Source: Halorussus halophilus | Lineage (GTDB): Archaea; Halobacteriota; Halobacteria; Halobacteriales; Haladaptataceae | Length of the DNA: 64,000 nt | Reading direction: 5' to 3' | Assembly: GCF_008831545.1 (NCBI RefSeq) | Contig: NZ_CP044524.1 | Location: 1 to 64,000 of the forward strand | Shown here: one piece after another, positions 1 through 8,724 of the stretch | How positions within the stretch are numbered: the stretch's first letter is position 1 | Layout: the number at the start of each line of letters is the position of its first letter | Notes under the pieces: model-generated | What the model saw: only the letters and a program-made list of their open reading frames with translations | Database searches by the model: none | What the model was told of the DNA's origin: nothing | Position numbers and translations under genes: made by a program

Positions 1-213
1 CGTCACGCCGTCGCTCGGTGCGGGGTCGTTCGGTTCGAACGTTCGTTCGACGGAGACAGAAGCGTCCGGCAGTCGTGCGAGTGCGCCGACGACCACGTAG
101 GCCAGCGGGAGCAGTGCCGCCACCAGTAGCCGCGGCTCGGCGTAGAGCAGGCCGAGCGCGACGAGTAACAGCGCCGCCGCGAACGCGCCGTTCCAGCGGC
201 CGACGTGAGTCAC
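1..213 (-). CDS. DUF58 family protein, N-terminal part (runs off the window)
   Basis: Only the first 71 codons lie in the window. The GTG start at 213-211 shares bases with the TGA stop of the preceding gene (GTGA overlap), which fixes the start and indicates translational coupling. The visible part is two closely spaced hydrophobic segments (about residues 8-24 and 27-46) joined by a short AEPR turn, followed by a beta-like stretch containing VERTFEPNDP. This is the usual start of DUF58 proteins, which follow a transglutaminase-like gene in bacterial and haloarchaeal operons together with a MoxR AAA ATPase. DUF58 proteins are membrane-anchored with a von Willebrand-like domain. Their exact role is unknown; cell-envelope assembly or chaperone work is usually proposed. 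The family call rests on the two-helix start plus context, because the conserved domain is outside the window. Confidence 0.7.
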   Translation of the reverse strand, partial: MTHVGRWNGAFAAALLLVALGLLYAEPRLLVAALLPLAYVVVGALARLPDASVSVERTFEPNDPAPSDGVT

Positions 214-833
214 GCGCGGTCACCCCGAGCAGTTTTTTGGACGGCGGACACTGTCCGCTCGACGCGCCGTCGCCGCTCGGTTTCGGGGTCGAGCCACCCC
301 CTCAATCGGGTCCACAGCGAGTAGTCGGGACCGTCGTCTCCGGCCACGAACGCCGCCGCGAGTTCGTCGTCGGTCCACTCGCCGGTTTCGACTGCCCGGC
401 GCGCAGTCTCCTTCGAGCAGTTCTGCGAGCGGGTGAGTGCCCGCGTCGCGGTGTCGGCTAGTCGCTGCTGGACCGGTTGTAGTGCCCGCGAATCGCCTGC
501 GAGCGCGGCTTCGACCTGCCTGTCGAACCCGTCGCCGGGCGTCTCGTGGTCGGTGACGCCGACCGCTTCCGGCGGTTCGTCGGCCGCGGCCTCGTAGCGA
601 GCGGTCGCCGGGTCCTCGTCGTCCGGCGAACTGCCGCGCCGCCACGCGGTCCAGACTGCGTAGCCGCCGGTGAGGGCACCGAGCAAGAGGAGCAGTCGCG
701 TCGGGTCTTCACCGGCGAGCATAGCTCCGAGCGGGTCGAGTAGCGTTCCCGCGCCTGGAACGACCGACGACACGATTGCGAGCAGTGTCAGGACGACGCC
801 AGCGGTCCCGAACACCGCGACTTTAGTCTGCAT
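210..833 (-). CDS. Haloarchaeal two-helix membrane protein of the transglutaminase/DUF58 operon
   Basis: This 207-residue protein has two hydrophobic segments near the N-terminus (about residues 5-25 and 45-62), followed by an acidic, probably cytoplasmic tail rich in Asp, Glu and Ala. The ATG at 833-831 shares one base with the TGA of the transglutaminase gene, and its own TGA overlaps the GTG of the DUF58 gene, so it is the middle gene of a tightly coupled three-gene unit. Haloarchaeal genomes usually have a protein of this size and layout here (it resembles the uncharacterised DUF7269 group). No catalytic motif is visible. It may be an accessory subunit linking the other two membrane proteins, but that is inference from position only. 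Confidence 0.75.
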   Translation of the reverse strand: MQTKVAVFGTAGVVLTLLAIVSSVVPGAGTLLDPLGAMLAGEDPTRLLLLLGALTGGYAVWTAWRRGSSPDDEDPATARYEAAADEPPEAVGVTDHETPGDGFDRQVEAALAGDSRALQPVQQRLADTATRALTRSQNCSKETARRAVETGEWTDDELAAAFVAGDDGPDYSLWTRLRGWLDPETERRRRVERTVSAVQKTARGDRA

Positions 834-3790
834 CAGTCCGCACCTCCGTCGTTCGCGGGCGTCTGGGAACTCACGGACTCCTCGTCCGGCCGAGCGGACG
901 ACTCGATGGCCGTAATCGCCGACTCGACGAACTGGAGTCGTTCGTCCGGGTCTCGCGCGCCGTACTCAACGTCGCGGAACACGTCCCGAAGCGTGCCCAC
1001 CGCATCCGCCGGAAGGTCGTCTCGCTCGACGGCGTGGGTGGCGAGTTCGCCGGGCGTCATCCTCGCGGGGTTCCGAACCGACGTAGCGGCGAGGAAGCGC
1101 CCCCACGCGGCCCGAATCGTCCGGTAGGACTCGGGCGGTTCGTCCGAATCGGCCGCGTCAGTCGCGGCCGCCCCCGACCGGCCCGAAATCGTTGCATCGG
1201 CCGCCGCAGTCGCTCGTTCTCGGAGGAACGCGAACCGCGACTCGGCCCACGCTCGCAGGCGAACGAGGAGTTCGCCGACGGTCACGTCGCCGTTCCAGAG
1301 GTCACGGAGTGCTTCGAAGACAGTCCGGGCACCGGCCCGTGCGCGTTCGAGCGCGCGCTCGGCCACGGCGACCGCACCGAACAGGAACCCGACTGCGAGA
1401 CCGGGGAGCGCGCGAGCGACGCCGAGCAAGCGGTTGCCCACGGAGCGAGGCGTCACCCCGCGGCGGGCCGCTAGTCCGAGGAGCGCGCCGAGAAGTGCAA
1501 GTACTGCGACGAGGACGCCGAAGAAGTTGAGCAGGAGTCCGGAGACGGTCGTCTGTCGCGTCTGGCCGTCTGCGGCCACCGAGATGGTCGCCGCGTTACG
1601 GAACGGTAAGTCGGCCGAGAGCGTTCCGTTCACGTCCGTCGTGCCGACCCGCTCACCACCAATTTGGACTGGGACGCCGCTGGCGCTCTGGCCGCCGTAG
1701 GTGGCGTTGACCGCCACCTTCGTCCACGGAAGCGCGAGCGGAAGGCTCGGTTTCGCGGTGACGTTCAGCGCGGGCAGTTCGAGCGTCTTCTCGCCAGCGA
1801 CCGACTCACGCGTGACGTTCAGCGTCACGTTGCCGGGCGTTTCTGGGAGCGTCACTCGGGCGCGGCCACGCTTGTCGGTTCGGCCCACGACTTCGCCGTC
1901 GAGTCGGACCGCGGCGTTCCGCACTGGAACGCCGCGAACCGTCGCCGTGACGACGACGGTGGAGTTGGTCACGACGTCGCCCGAGACTGCGACCGAGGCG
2001 TTCGTGTCGAGCGAGTAGGAGCGCGTGCCGTTGCTAGAGTCGTTTTGGCTCTGCACGAAGACGCTCCGAGGAGGCGGTGCCGAGGCGACCGCGTCGGCGG
2101 AGAGTCGCGGGAGACCGCCAATGGGGGCAGTTCGGGTCGCTACTGGAATCGAACGCGAGGCAGTCTCGGTCGTTCCCGCGACGGAAATCGTGAGGTTCTG
2201 AGCGTACGGCACCGTCGCGGTCACGCGGCCGTTCGAGTTCGTCTCGCCGACGGGGTCGCCGTTGAACCGCACGACTTTGTTCGGCACCGGACTCCCGCCG
2301 AAGGTGACCGTGACTTCGACCTGTGCGCCGGGGACCGGCGTCCGATTCAGCGACACGTCGTACTGGGGACTCCCCTGCGTCGGCGGCGAATCCGAGTCCG
2401 ACGGCGTGGTCGTCGTTGGCGGACTCGAATCCGGAGGCGTCGTCGTCGGACGCTCCGTCTCCTGCGTCGAGTCCTCGCCGGTCGTCGGGGCGCTGGTCGT
2501 CGGGCCGCCCGTCGTCGTTTCACCGGGCGTGTCCGCGGGGTCAGACTGCGTCGTTCCCGACTCCGAGGGGTCCGAAGGCTCACTCCCGTTCGCAGAGAAC
2601 GTCTCGCCCGGACTCCCCGATTCGGTGGGCGAGTAGGTGCCAGAGTCGCGCTGTCGTTCGTAGGCTTGTCGTTCGGATTCGAGGCGCTCCTGACCGGGCG
2701 TCGGGTCGAATCGGACCCAACCGACGTCTGGGAAGTAGACCTCGACCCACGCGTGGGCGTTCATGCCCCGTACGCGGTAGGTGTTGTCGCCGACCTGCTG
2801 GCCCGTCGAGTAGCCGACCACGTAGCGGGCCGGAATCCCCTGCGAGCGGAGCATCACCGTCATCGACGTGGCGTAGTACTCGCAGTAGCCCTCCTCCATC
2901 TCGAAGATGAACTGCGAGGCAACGTCGGAGTCCGGCGGTTGGCTGACGTTCAGCGAGTAGTTCTTGTTCGCTTCGAGCCACGACTCAATCTTCTTCGCCT
3001 TCGCGTACGGTGTGTCGGCGTTCTTCGTGAGGTTGGCCGTGAACTGCCCGACGCGACGGTTCGTGTCGTCTGGCAGGCCGGTGTAGCGCCGCTGTAGTCT
3101 GTCGGGGTAGTCTCTGCCAGCGGTTCGCAGCACGTTCGGGTCCCTCGCCGGGAGGTGGCTGACGCCGGTGTAGGTCGTGCCGGGCGACACCGGTTGGTCG
3201 GTCGAGAACGCTCGGCCGTCGGTGACGAAGAGCGACTCGGTTCGTGAGACGGAGTTCGGCCGCCAGACGGTCGGCAGCGTCGTCGCAGAGCGGTTGAGCT
3301 TTACTTGGTAGCGAACTTCTTTGCCCTGAATGCCGCCGCCCTCAATCGGGCCGTCGTACTGCTCGCGTTCGCCGGTCTGTTTCCAGCCACCGCCGGTGTA
3401 CTGGTCGTACGAACCGGTGCGCCAGTACGAAGAGACGGAACTCTGGACGACGAAGTGCGTCTCTGCGTTCTGGGACTGGAACGCGGAGGTGCCGTCCTCG
3501 CTGGCGAGCGACCCGCCGACGCCGGTCTGCGAACCGGGGTTCAGCGCGCCGAGTTGGCCGCCCGCGCCTCCCCCGCCGGGACCGGACGCGCCGGGTTGGG
3601 CGAACGGGTCTACCGCAGGCTGAGGCACGAGCGACCCGAGAGGCGAGTTGCCGAGTCCGCCCGTCGAGACGGCCGGGATGACGGTCGCGGCGAGTAACAC
3701 GGCGACGACGCAGCAGACCGCGAGCAGCGCGCGGAGGCGGTCGCGGGACTGCTCTCCGGAGGGCACGAGCGACGATGGTTTGTCGGGCAT
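833..3790 (-). CDS. Transglutaminase-like membrane protein with C-terminal DUF4129
   Basis: This 985-residue protein starts with a hydrophobic signal/anchor (about residues 20-41). The ATG at 3790-3788 is preferred to the ATG 25 codons upstream, because the extra codons do not look like coding sequence and the anchor then sits at the usual distance from the start. A transglutaminase/protease-like core follows, with the triad visible as Cys303 (in EGYCEYY), His346 (in NAHAWVEVYF) and Asp362 (in RFDPTPG). After it come a Ser/Thr/Pro/Glu-rich linker (about 385-480), three Ig- or carboxypeptidase-regulatory-like repeats, a transmembrane helix near residue 760, and a cytoplasmic tail ending in a DUF4129-like domain (RTIRAAWGRFL onward). 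Relatives sit with DUF58 and MoxR genes and probably act on cell-surface proteins. The linker is a likely O-glycosylated stalk. The substrate is unknown. Confidence 0.9.
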   Translation of the reverse strand: MPDKPSSLVPSGEQSRDRLRALLAVCCVVAVLLAATVIPAVSTGGLGNSPLGSLVPQPAVDPFAQPGASGPGGGGAGGQLGALNPGSQTGVGGSLASEDGTSAFQSQNAETHFVVQSSVSSYWRTGSYDQYTGGGWKQTGEREQYDGPIEGGGIQGKEVRYQVKLNRSATTLPTVWRPNSVSRTESLFVTDGRAFSTDQPVSPGTTYTGVSHLPARDPNVLRTAGRDYPDRLQRRYTGLPDDTNRRVGQFTANLTKNADTPYAKAKKIESWLEANKNYSLNVSQPPDSDVASQFIFEMEEGYCEYYATSMTVMLRSQGIPARYVVGYSTGQQVGDNTYRVRGMNAHAWVEVYFPDVGWVRFDPTPGQERLESERQAYERQRDSGTYSPTESGSPGETFSANGSEPSDPSESGTTQSDPADTPGETTTGGPTTSAPTTGEDSTQETERPTTTPPDSSPPTTTTPSDSDSPPTQGSPQYDVSLNRTPVPGAQVEVTVTFGGSPVPNKVVRFNGDPVGETNSNGRVTATVPYAQNLTISVAGTTETASRSIPVATRTAPIGGLPRLSADAVASAPPPRSVFVQSQNDSSNGTRSYSLDTNASVAVSGDVVTNSTVVVTATVRGVPVRNAAVRLDGEVVGRTDKRGRARVTLPETPGNVTLNVTRESVAGEKTLELPALNVTAKPSLPLALPWTKVAVNATYGGQSASGVPVQIGGERVGTTDVNGTLSADLPFRNAATISVAADGQTRQTTVSGLLLNFFGVLVAVLALLGALLGLAARRGVTPRSVGNRLLGVARALPGLAVGFLFGAVAVAERALERARAGARTVFEALRDLWNGDVTVGELLVRLRAWAESRFAFLRERATAAADATISGRSGAAATDAADSDEPPESYRTIRAAWGRFLAATSVRNPARMTPGELATHAVERDDLPADAVGTLRDVFRDVEYGARDPDERLQFVESAITAIESSARPDEESVSSQTPANDGGAD

Positions 3791-3902
3791 GATGGGCGAG
3801 TGGCACGGCCGTTCTCGGACGGCCGTGCCGGGGAGTATGTATGAAACCTGCGACGAGATATACAAAAAGATTGGTGTGTGCGCAGGGGTCGCCGGAAGGG
3901 AA

Positions 3903-4292
3903 TCAGTCGCTCTGCAACACCATCACTTTCACGCGCGCCACCGCGTCGAAGTCTCGGAGTCGGTAGACGAGTTCCCGGACCTGTTCGGCCGGGCCGTTGC
4001 AGAAGGCAGTTTCGAGACACCACTCGCCGCGGTGGACGTGATTCGTGGCGGTGATGACCTCCTCGAAGTCGTGCTGGACGTGATGGAGGTCGTGGATGAC
4101 GGCGTCGTGTTCGTAGTCGTAGGCCAGCACCGCGACGACGTTGCCGTCGGCGGATTCGAGTTGCGCGTGCGACTCGACGTACTCGGCCATCGCCTCTCGC
4201 ACCGCGCGCGAGCGCGAGTCCAGCCCTTCGGCCTGCCACGTCGCGTCGAACTCCGCGAGTACCTCGTCCGGAACGTTCAGACTCGTTCGCAT
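3903..4292 (-). CDS. nikR: NikR nickel-responsive transcriptional regulator
   Basis: This 129-residue protein has the two-part NikR layout: an N-terminal ribbon-helix-helix (RTSLNVPDEVLAEFD onward, residues 2-40) for DNA binding and a C-terminal ACT-like domain (about 50-129) that tetramerises and binds Ni2+. The likely high-affinity site is His74, His85, His87 and Cys92, matching the H-x10-HxH-(x4-5)-C order of known NikR proteins. With nickel bound, NikR represses transport genes. It is divergent from the NicO transporter gene, and the 95-base gap holds an 8-base inverted repeat 29 bases upstream of this start, so autoregulation together with repression of the transporter is likely. Length and domain order are normal for the family. 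Confidence 0.9.
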   Translation of the reverse strand: MRTSLNVPDEVLAEFDATWQAEGLDSRSRAVREAMAEYVESHAQLESADGNVVAVLAYDYEHDAVIHDLHHVQHDFEEVITATNHVHRGEWCLETAFCNGPAEQVRELVYRLRDFDAVARVKVMVLQSD

Positions 4293-4320
4293 GTTCGGCA
4301 GTAGGAGCGCCGAGACTCAA

Positions 4321-4351
4321 GTTATTACGGGTTTCGTGTTCCGGTAATAAC
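4321..4351 (+). promoter_or_regulatory. Candidate NikR operator (inverted repeat GTTATTAC-N15-GTAATAAC)
   Basis: Two perfect 8-base half-sites, GTTATTAC (4321-4328) and GTAATAAC (4344-4351), are separated by 15 bases. The half-site centres are 23 bases apart, about two helical turns, as in the bacterial NikR operator GTATGA-N16-TCATAC (22 bases). The site lies between nikR and the nickel transporter gene and could cover both promoters. The repeat is seen directly; its recognition by NikR is inferred from spacing and position. Confidence 0.65.
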
Positions 4352-4387
4352 AACCAGTTTACGTGCCGTCTGCGAATCGAGGAGTAG

Positions 4388-5368
4388 ATGATATCGAGCG
4401 ACGCAGTTGGACTGTTCGCCGGGGCCATCCTGTTGGGCATCGTGCACGGTGTCGAACCGGGACACGGGTGGCCGGTCGCGGCGAGTTACGCGCTGGACCA
4501 GACGAACAAGTGGCTCTACGGCTTCGCCGCGAGTTTCATCCTCGGACTTGGCCACCTCGTAAGTAGCATCGCGATGGTCGTCGTCTTCTTCCTCGCGAAG
4601 CAGTACTTCGAACTGACGCAGGTCAACGAGCCGATTCCGATCGATATCTTTTCGACCACGATTTTCTTGGGCGGGCCGGTCAGTCTCTTCGCCGGAGTCC
4701 TCCTCGTCGGACTCGGCATTCGTGAGTACTTCCACGGACACAGCCACGACCACGGCGGCGACGGCCACGACCATTCGCACGGTCACGGTGGCGACCACGA
4801 CCACAGCCACGACGAGAGCGACGGACAAAGGTACCACATCGGCGCGACGCCAGACTACGCAGGCTCGCACGACCACGACGCTCACGAACACGAGAGCCAC
4901 GACCACCCGCATGGTCACGACGACGACCACTCGCACGGGCACGACGAACACGGTCACAGACACTCTCACGACCATTCTCATAGCCACGACCACGCAGACG
5001 ACGACTCCGGCGTCCTCGCTAAACTCAAACTCGCGCTCCCGTTCGTCGGCGGGCACAGCCACGGGTCCGCAGAGGACGCGAGCGAACGCGGTTTGTGGGG
5101 CATCGCTGGCTTCGCGTTCGTCCTCGGGTTCGCCCACGAGGAAGAGTTCGAAATCATCGCCATGTGCGCGGGGTCCGAGTACTGCCTGTCGTTGATGACC
5201 GTCTACGCGCTGACGGTCATCGCGGGCATCGTCGCGCTGACGCTCCTGCTCATCGCGGGCTACGAACACTATGAAGAGCGCGTCGAGCGATACACCGACT
5301 ACTTGCCGTTGTTCTCGGCCGTCGTGCTGATTCTGATGGGCCTCGGATTCATCGTGGGGCTGTTCTGA
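4388..5368 (+). CDS. NicO-family nickel/cobalt transporter with histidine-rich loop
   Basis: This 326-residue membrane protein has about three transmembrane helices on each side of a very His/Asp-rich loop (about residues 115-205; dozens of His in HDH, HSH and HGH runs). The first helix has the family motif HGVEPGHGW (two His in a glycine-rich context), and the C-terminal half has GFAFVLGFAHEEEFE. These are marks of the NicO (HoxN/RcnA-related) metal transporters. The start is supported by GAGGAG at 4380-4385, three bases before the ATG. The His-rich loop probably collects or senses Ni2+ or Co2+. Control by adjacent NikR favours uptake, since NikR normally switches off import, but RcnA-type efflux cannot be excluded from sequence. 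Confidence 0.85.
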   Translation: MISSDAVGLFAGAILLGIVHGVEPGHGWPVAASYALDQTNKWLYGFAASFILGLGHLVSSIAMVVVFFLAKQYFELTQVNEPIPIDIFSTTIFLGGPVSLFAGVLLVGLGIREYFHGHSHDHGGDGHDHSHGHGGDHDHSHDESDGQRYHIGATPDYAGSHDHDAHEHESHDHPHGHDDDHSHGHDEHGHRHSHDHSHSHDHADDDSGVLAKLKLALPFVGGHSHGSAEDASERGLWGIAGFAFVLGFAHEEEFEIIAMCAGSEYCLSLMTVYALTVIAGIVALTLLLIAGYEHYEERVERYTDYLPLFSAVVLILMGLGFIVGLF

Positions 5369-5414
5369 CAGTCGAACTCAGAGGAACTTTCCGTTGTCCT
5401 GACGACTATCGCCC

Positions 5415-5954
5415 ATGGCCGACCGCCTCGACACCGACCACCACCTCGACGCGGTCCACTCACTCCGGGACGCTCCCGACGTGTCGTTTCGCACGGCGAC
5501 GATAGAAATCGAGGCCGAGAACTGGCCCGAAAACCCCGAAGACGGGTGGATCGGAGCGGGAGCAATTGTCTGCTCACCTGACCGCGAGCGCGTCGCGCTC
5601 GTCAGAAACTGGTGGAGCGACGACCAGTGGGTCCTGCCAGGCGGTGGCGTCGAAGCGAGCGACGACTCGCTCCGGGCGGCCGTCCGGCGCGAAGTTCGAG
5701 AAGAGACGGGTCTCCCGGTCGAAATCGAGGAGGCGCTTCTAGTCGAATCCCAGACGTTCGTCCACGGAGAGGACTCATCGCGGTCGTTCGGCGGGTGGTT
5801 CGTCGTCTTTCAGACGGTAGCTGACAGGACCAGGTTCGCGGAGGACCCCGGCGAACACGACGAGGAGATTATCGACGTGGAGTGGTTCGACGAGGTTCCC
5901 GACGACATCGAACGGCACGGCAACCGAGTGCGGGACGTTCTCGGGTCGTCGTGA
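5415..5954 (+). CDS. NUDIX hydrolase
   Basis: This 179-residue protein has one Nudix domain. The box reads GGVEASDD..RREVREETGL and fits G-x5-(E/D)-x7-REUxEExGU, except that the first glutamate is aspartate. The metal-binding REVREE core is intact, so activity is expected. Nudix enzymes hydrolyse nucleoside diphosphates linked to another group; the specificity cannot be told from sequence. About 60 residues precede the domain core, including WPENPEDGWIGAGAIV, which begins the Nudix fold. It follows the nickel transporter on the same strand by 46 bases and could share its transcript, but no functional link is evident. Confidence 0.88.
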   Translation: MADRLDTDHHLDAVHSLRDAPDVSFRTATIEIEAENWPENPEDGWIGAGAIVCSPDRERVALVRNWWSDDQWVLPGGGVEASDDSLRAAVRREVREETGLPVEIEEALLVESQTFVHGEDSSRSFGGWFVVFQTVADRTRFAEDPGEHDEEIIDVEWFDEVPDDIERHGNRVRDVLGSS

Positions 5955-5961
5955 CGTGGAG

Positions 5962-6108
5962 TTACCGTATTCGCTGGGAGAGTTGGCGGATGCTCCACCA
6001 GAGAGCGACCACGACGAACGCGACGGCGACCATCGAGTGAATCGGCGTGCCGGGCGTGTGGGGCGGAACGAGCGACACGAGGGTGACAATCGTCGGCTGG
6101 ACTGTCAA
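5962..6108 (-). CDS. Possible small membrane protein in frame with the upstream regulator
   Basis: This is a 48-residue reading frame from a TTG codon at 6108 to TAA at 5962-5964. It encodes one clear hydrophobic helix (HSMVAVAFVVVALWW) with a basic end (RQLSQRIR), a plausible single-span protein. It begins five codons after the TGA of the winged-helix gene and in the same frame, so it could be an independent small gene, or the old C-terminus of that regulator cut off by a stop codon. No ribosome binding site is obvious. The bias toward hydrophobic codons in this frame only is the main support. Confidence 0.3.
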   Translation of the reverse strand: MTVQPTIVTLVSLVPPHTPGTPIHSMVAVAFVVVALWWSIRQLSQRIR

Positions 6109-6120
6109 CTTTTCGTTGAT

Positions 6121-7041
6121 TCAGGGAGGGCCTGCTTGCTCCGGACCGAGCGTGCGTCGTGATTCGACCTCGAGTACGTCGATGGTCTCGTCTAAGAGGA
6201 GTCGTAATTCGTCGTCGTCACAATCGATACTGACCCGAATCCGCCACGGGTCGCGGGATTCGACGGTCATCCGGTCGTGATTGACGACGAAGTCGAACGA
6301 CCAGAACGGTCGGTTGCGGAGGTCGATTCCCCGGTCGTAGAAGAACGAGTTGACCGACGATAGTTCGAGGAGCACGACGCCGAGCGTCGTCCAGAACTGG
6401 TTCTCGCAACTTCGACATCGATAGTGCGCCAACATTTCGTGACCCTGATACGTCCAATGACCCGGCGATTCAGCGGTGAGTTCGGCGTCCATCTCTCCCC
6501 GACAGGCCGAACAAACCCCGTTCCTGACGAGTGCGAACTCAGAACGGATGTGATGGTTCACGGCCTGTTCTATCTCTGCCGGAGACCGATTCGCCAGTCC
6601 GTTCGGTGGAAACGGGACGAACAAACCGGTCTCGTCACAGTCCGTGCAGGTTATAGCGATTCGCTCGCGGTCGTCGTAGCTGATTTCGATGGGGCCTCCA
6701 CAGACCGGACAGGGGTCTCTTGCCTCGAACGGCGTCAGTTCGACCTGTTCGGTGAAGACGCCCTCGACGATAGCCCGGACGACTTTTCGACCAGCGTACC
6801 GGAGTCGATAGCCCTCCTCGGTCTTCTGGACGAACCGGCCGGTCAGTTGGTTGAGGTGGTAGTTGAAGAGTCCGCTGTCGTCGATATCGAGTCTGTCGAA
6901 CAGCGTAGAGAACGACACAGGCGTCAGGTCGCTTCGGTCGCGCTCGACCGCCGCGAGGCCACGGAGGATTTCTATCCGACTCTCGTCCGACACGACCGAG
7001 AACGCCTCCTCCGCCGTGAGTCGGGCATCACCGTCTGTCAT
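6121..7041 (-). CDS. Winged-helix (ArsR-like) regulator with zinc-ribbon domains
   Basis: This 306-residue protein has an N-terminal winged helix (about residues 10-95): AFSVVSDESRIEILRGLA and the recognition region DDSGLFNYHLNQL are typical of haloarchaeal ArsR-like domains. Next are cysteine pairs at C111/C114 and C132/C135 (CPVC..CTDC), then CSAC and CRSC pairs further on, which suggest two zinc ribbons. Proteins with this layout are widespread in haloarchaea and are presumed transcription factors with unknown ligands. The gene points away from the MFS transporter gene across a 246-base gap, so it may control that transporter; this is inference. An open frame continues after its TGA stop (see 5962-6108). 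Confidence 0.85.
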   Translation of the reverse strand: MTDGDARLTAEEAFSVVSDESRIEILRGLAAVERDRSDLTPVSFSTLFDRLDIDDSGLFNYHLNQLTGRFVQKTEEGYRLRYAGRKVVRAIVEGVFTEQVELTPFEARDPCPVCGGPIEISYDDRERIAITCTDCDETGLFVPFPPNGLANRSPAEIEQAVNHHIRSEFALVRNGVCSACRGEMDAELTAESPGHWTYQGHEMLAHYRCRSCENQFWTTLGVVLLELSSVNSFFYDRGIDLRNRPFWSFDFVVNHDRMTVESRDPWRIRVSIDCDDDELRLLLDETIDVLEVESRRTLGPEQAGPP

Positions 7042-7290
7042 AGTGGTCGGTTCGGTAGACGGTGCAAAGGTTGCGTGGATTCTGTCGAGAGAGTTGTAGA
7101 CGACCTTTCAGAAAACTCGTTCGGTTCGAAAGCCAGTCTGCCTGCGCCTAGTCGTCCGAGACAAGTCGAGAACCAACCGAAGGAGAAAAATCATATTTTC
7201 TACATAAATAGCGTTCTGCGAACACTTTAGGAGCGTCCCGACCACCACACTATCGCTGGGATTCGGCCCTCCAAGCCGCTCATCAGCGTG

Positions 7291-8676
7291 ATGTCAATGT
7301 CGAAAGAGCGAGAGTGGAACGTCGGCGTCGTCCTGAAGTACTACCTCTTCCGAGCAGTCGCCAACCCCGGGTTCATCTGGCCGATATACGCGCTGTACGT
7401 CCTCTCGTTTGAAGGCGTCGGCTACGCGACCATCGGCTACATCGGGACAGTGCAAGCAGCCATCGTCGTCGTGGGTGAGATTCCGACCGGCTACGTCGGC
7501 GACCGTATCGGTCGTCGAAACAGTCTGCTGGTCGCGCAAGTGCTGTTTACCCTTTCGACGGCGGGCATGATTCTCGCGACCGACGCCCTCGGCTTTACTG
7601 TCGCGTTCGGCGTCCTCTCGGTAGCCAACACGTTCATCTCCGGTAGTGCTGACGCGTGGCTCTACGACATCCTCGAAGAACGCCTCGACGAAGACAGTTA
7701 CACCTACGTTCGGGGCCGCGGCGGCGCAGTCGGCAGTTGGGTGATGGCCGGGACGATGATAGCTGGCAGTCTACTGTACGTCCTCGAACCGGTCTACCCG
7801 TTCTACGCCGCGCTGGCGATGAACGTCGTGAGTTTCTTCGTGGTCGCCGCGTTCCCGAAGAACGCTCAGTACGCGACGAGCGACGAGGAGGAGACCGGAG
7901 ACAACGAGGTGATGGGGGACGCCGAGGAGACCAGAGACGGCGAGAAGACGGAGGGCCACGAGCAAGAGAGAGGCGGAGAAAACGAAGCCGATGCGTCCGG
8001 AACCGACCGACTGACGATTATCGACGCGTTGCCCATCATCCGCCAGAAGCTGACCGAACCGCCGCTTCGCTCGTTCGTCGTCTACATGGCGCTGTTCTTC
8101 GGCGTCCTGATGACTGCTGGCGCGTACATCCAACCCATCGCCGTCGAAGCACTGAAATCGAGCGCCGGGGACCTGCTCGCGGCCTACGGTGTTCCGGAAG
8201 CCGCCTCGCTCGGCGTCCTCTACGCCTCGTTCACCGTCGTCTCGGCTATCGCCAGCGACCGGGCGAGCAACCTCGAAGCCGCGTTGGGCGTTCGCGGTGC
8301 GCTCCTCGTCGTCCCGCTAGTGACCGCCGTCGCGTTCGTCGCTCCGGCGTTCGTCGCCGTCGCCGCCTTCCCGATGTTCTTCGTCATGCGCGGCGCACGG
8401 TCGGTCGTCAGACCCATTGCTGGACAGTATCTCAACGACCACGTCGAATCGGTCGGTCGCGCGACGGTCCTCAGTGCGGTCTCGATGGTGTACGCGCTGG
8501 CACGCATCCCGTTCGCGCTTGGGAGCGGCGTTGCCGCCGACGCGTTCACCCCGATACTCGCCGTCGCTGGAATGGGCGTCGTGCTAGCGGTTGGCGGAAC
8601 GGCGTTGCAAGTGTGGCGACCGCCGATTGCGGACGTGGGGACGACGAGCGTGAGCGAGTCGGCGACCGCAGAGTAA
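7291..8676 (+). CDS. MFS transporter
   Basis: This protein of about 461 residues has around 12 hydrophobic segments in two halves. The segment between helices 2 and 3 has GYVGDRIGRRNSLLV, a good match to the MFS signature GxxxDrxGrr. The two halves are joined by a long, very acidic cytoplasmic loop (about residues 195-240; many Glu, Asp and Gly). Start codons GTG 7288, ATG 7291 and ATG 7297 are all in frame; ATG 7291 is chosen. The upstream gap is A/T-rich (TACATAAATA at about 7201). The substrate is unknown; a drug or metabolite exporter is the usual guess. It is divergent from the winged-helix regulator, which may regulate it. Confidence 0.85.
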   Translation: MSMSKEREWNVGVVLKYYLFRAVANPGFIWPIYALYVLSFEGVGYATIGYIGTVQAAIVVVGEIPTGYVGDRIGRRNSLLVAQVLFTLSTAGMILATDALGFTVAFGVLSVANTFISGSADAWLYDILEERLDEDSYTYVRGRGGAVGSWVMAGTMIAGSLLYVLEPVYPFYAALAMNVVSFFVVAAFPKNAQYATSDEEETGDNEVMGDAEETRDGEKTEGHEQERGGENEADASGTDRLTIIDALPIIRQKLTEPPLRSFVVYMALFFGVLMTAGAYIQPIAVEALKSSAGDLLAAYGVPEAASLGVLYASFTVVSAIASDRASNLEAALGVRGALLVVPLVTAVAFVAPAFVAVAAFPMFFVMRGARSVVRPIAGQYLNDHVESVGRATVLSAVSMVYALARIPFALGSGVAADAFTPILAVAGMGVVLAVGGTALQVWRPPIADVGTTSVSESATAE

Positions 8677-8724
8677 CCCGGGTACGAAATAAGCCCACCA
8701 GCCTCGCTCGGGGGTGTCGCCGAG

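Noticed and set aside
1664-3097. Long plus-strand frame (477 codons) opposite the transglutaminase gene
   Set aside because: It is the Arg-rich shadow of a high-G+C gene; the minus strand has clear domains and a catalytic triad.
4735-5000. CRISPR- or satellite-like repeats of CACGACCAC
   Set aside because: This is the coding sequence for the His/Asp-rich loop of the nickel transporter; unit length and order are irregular.
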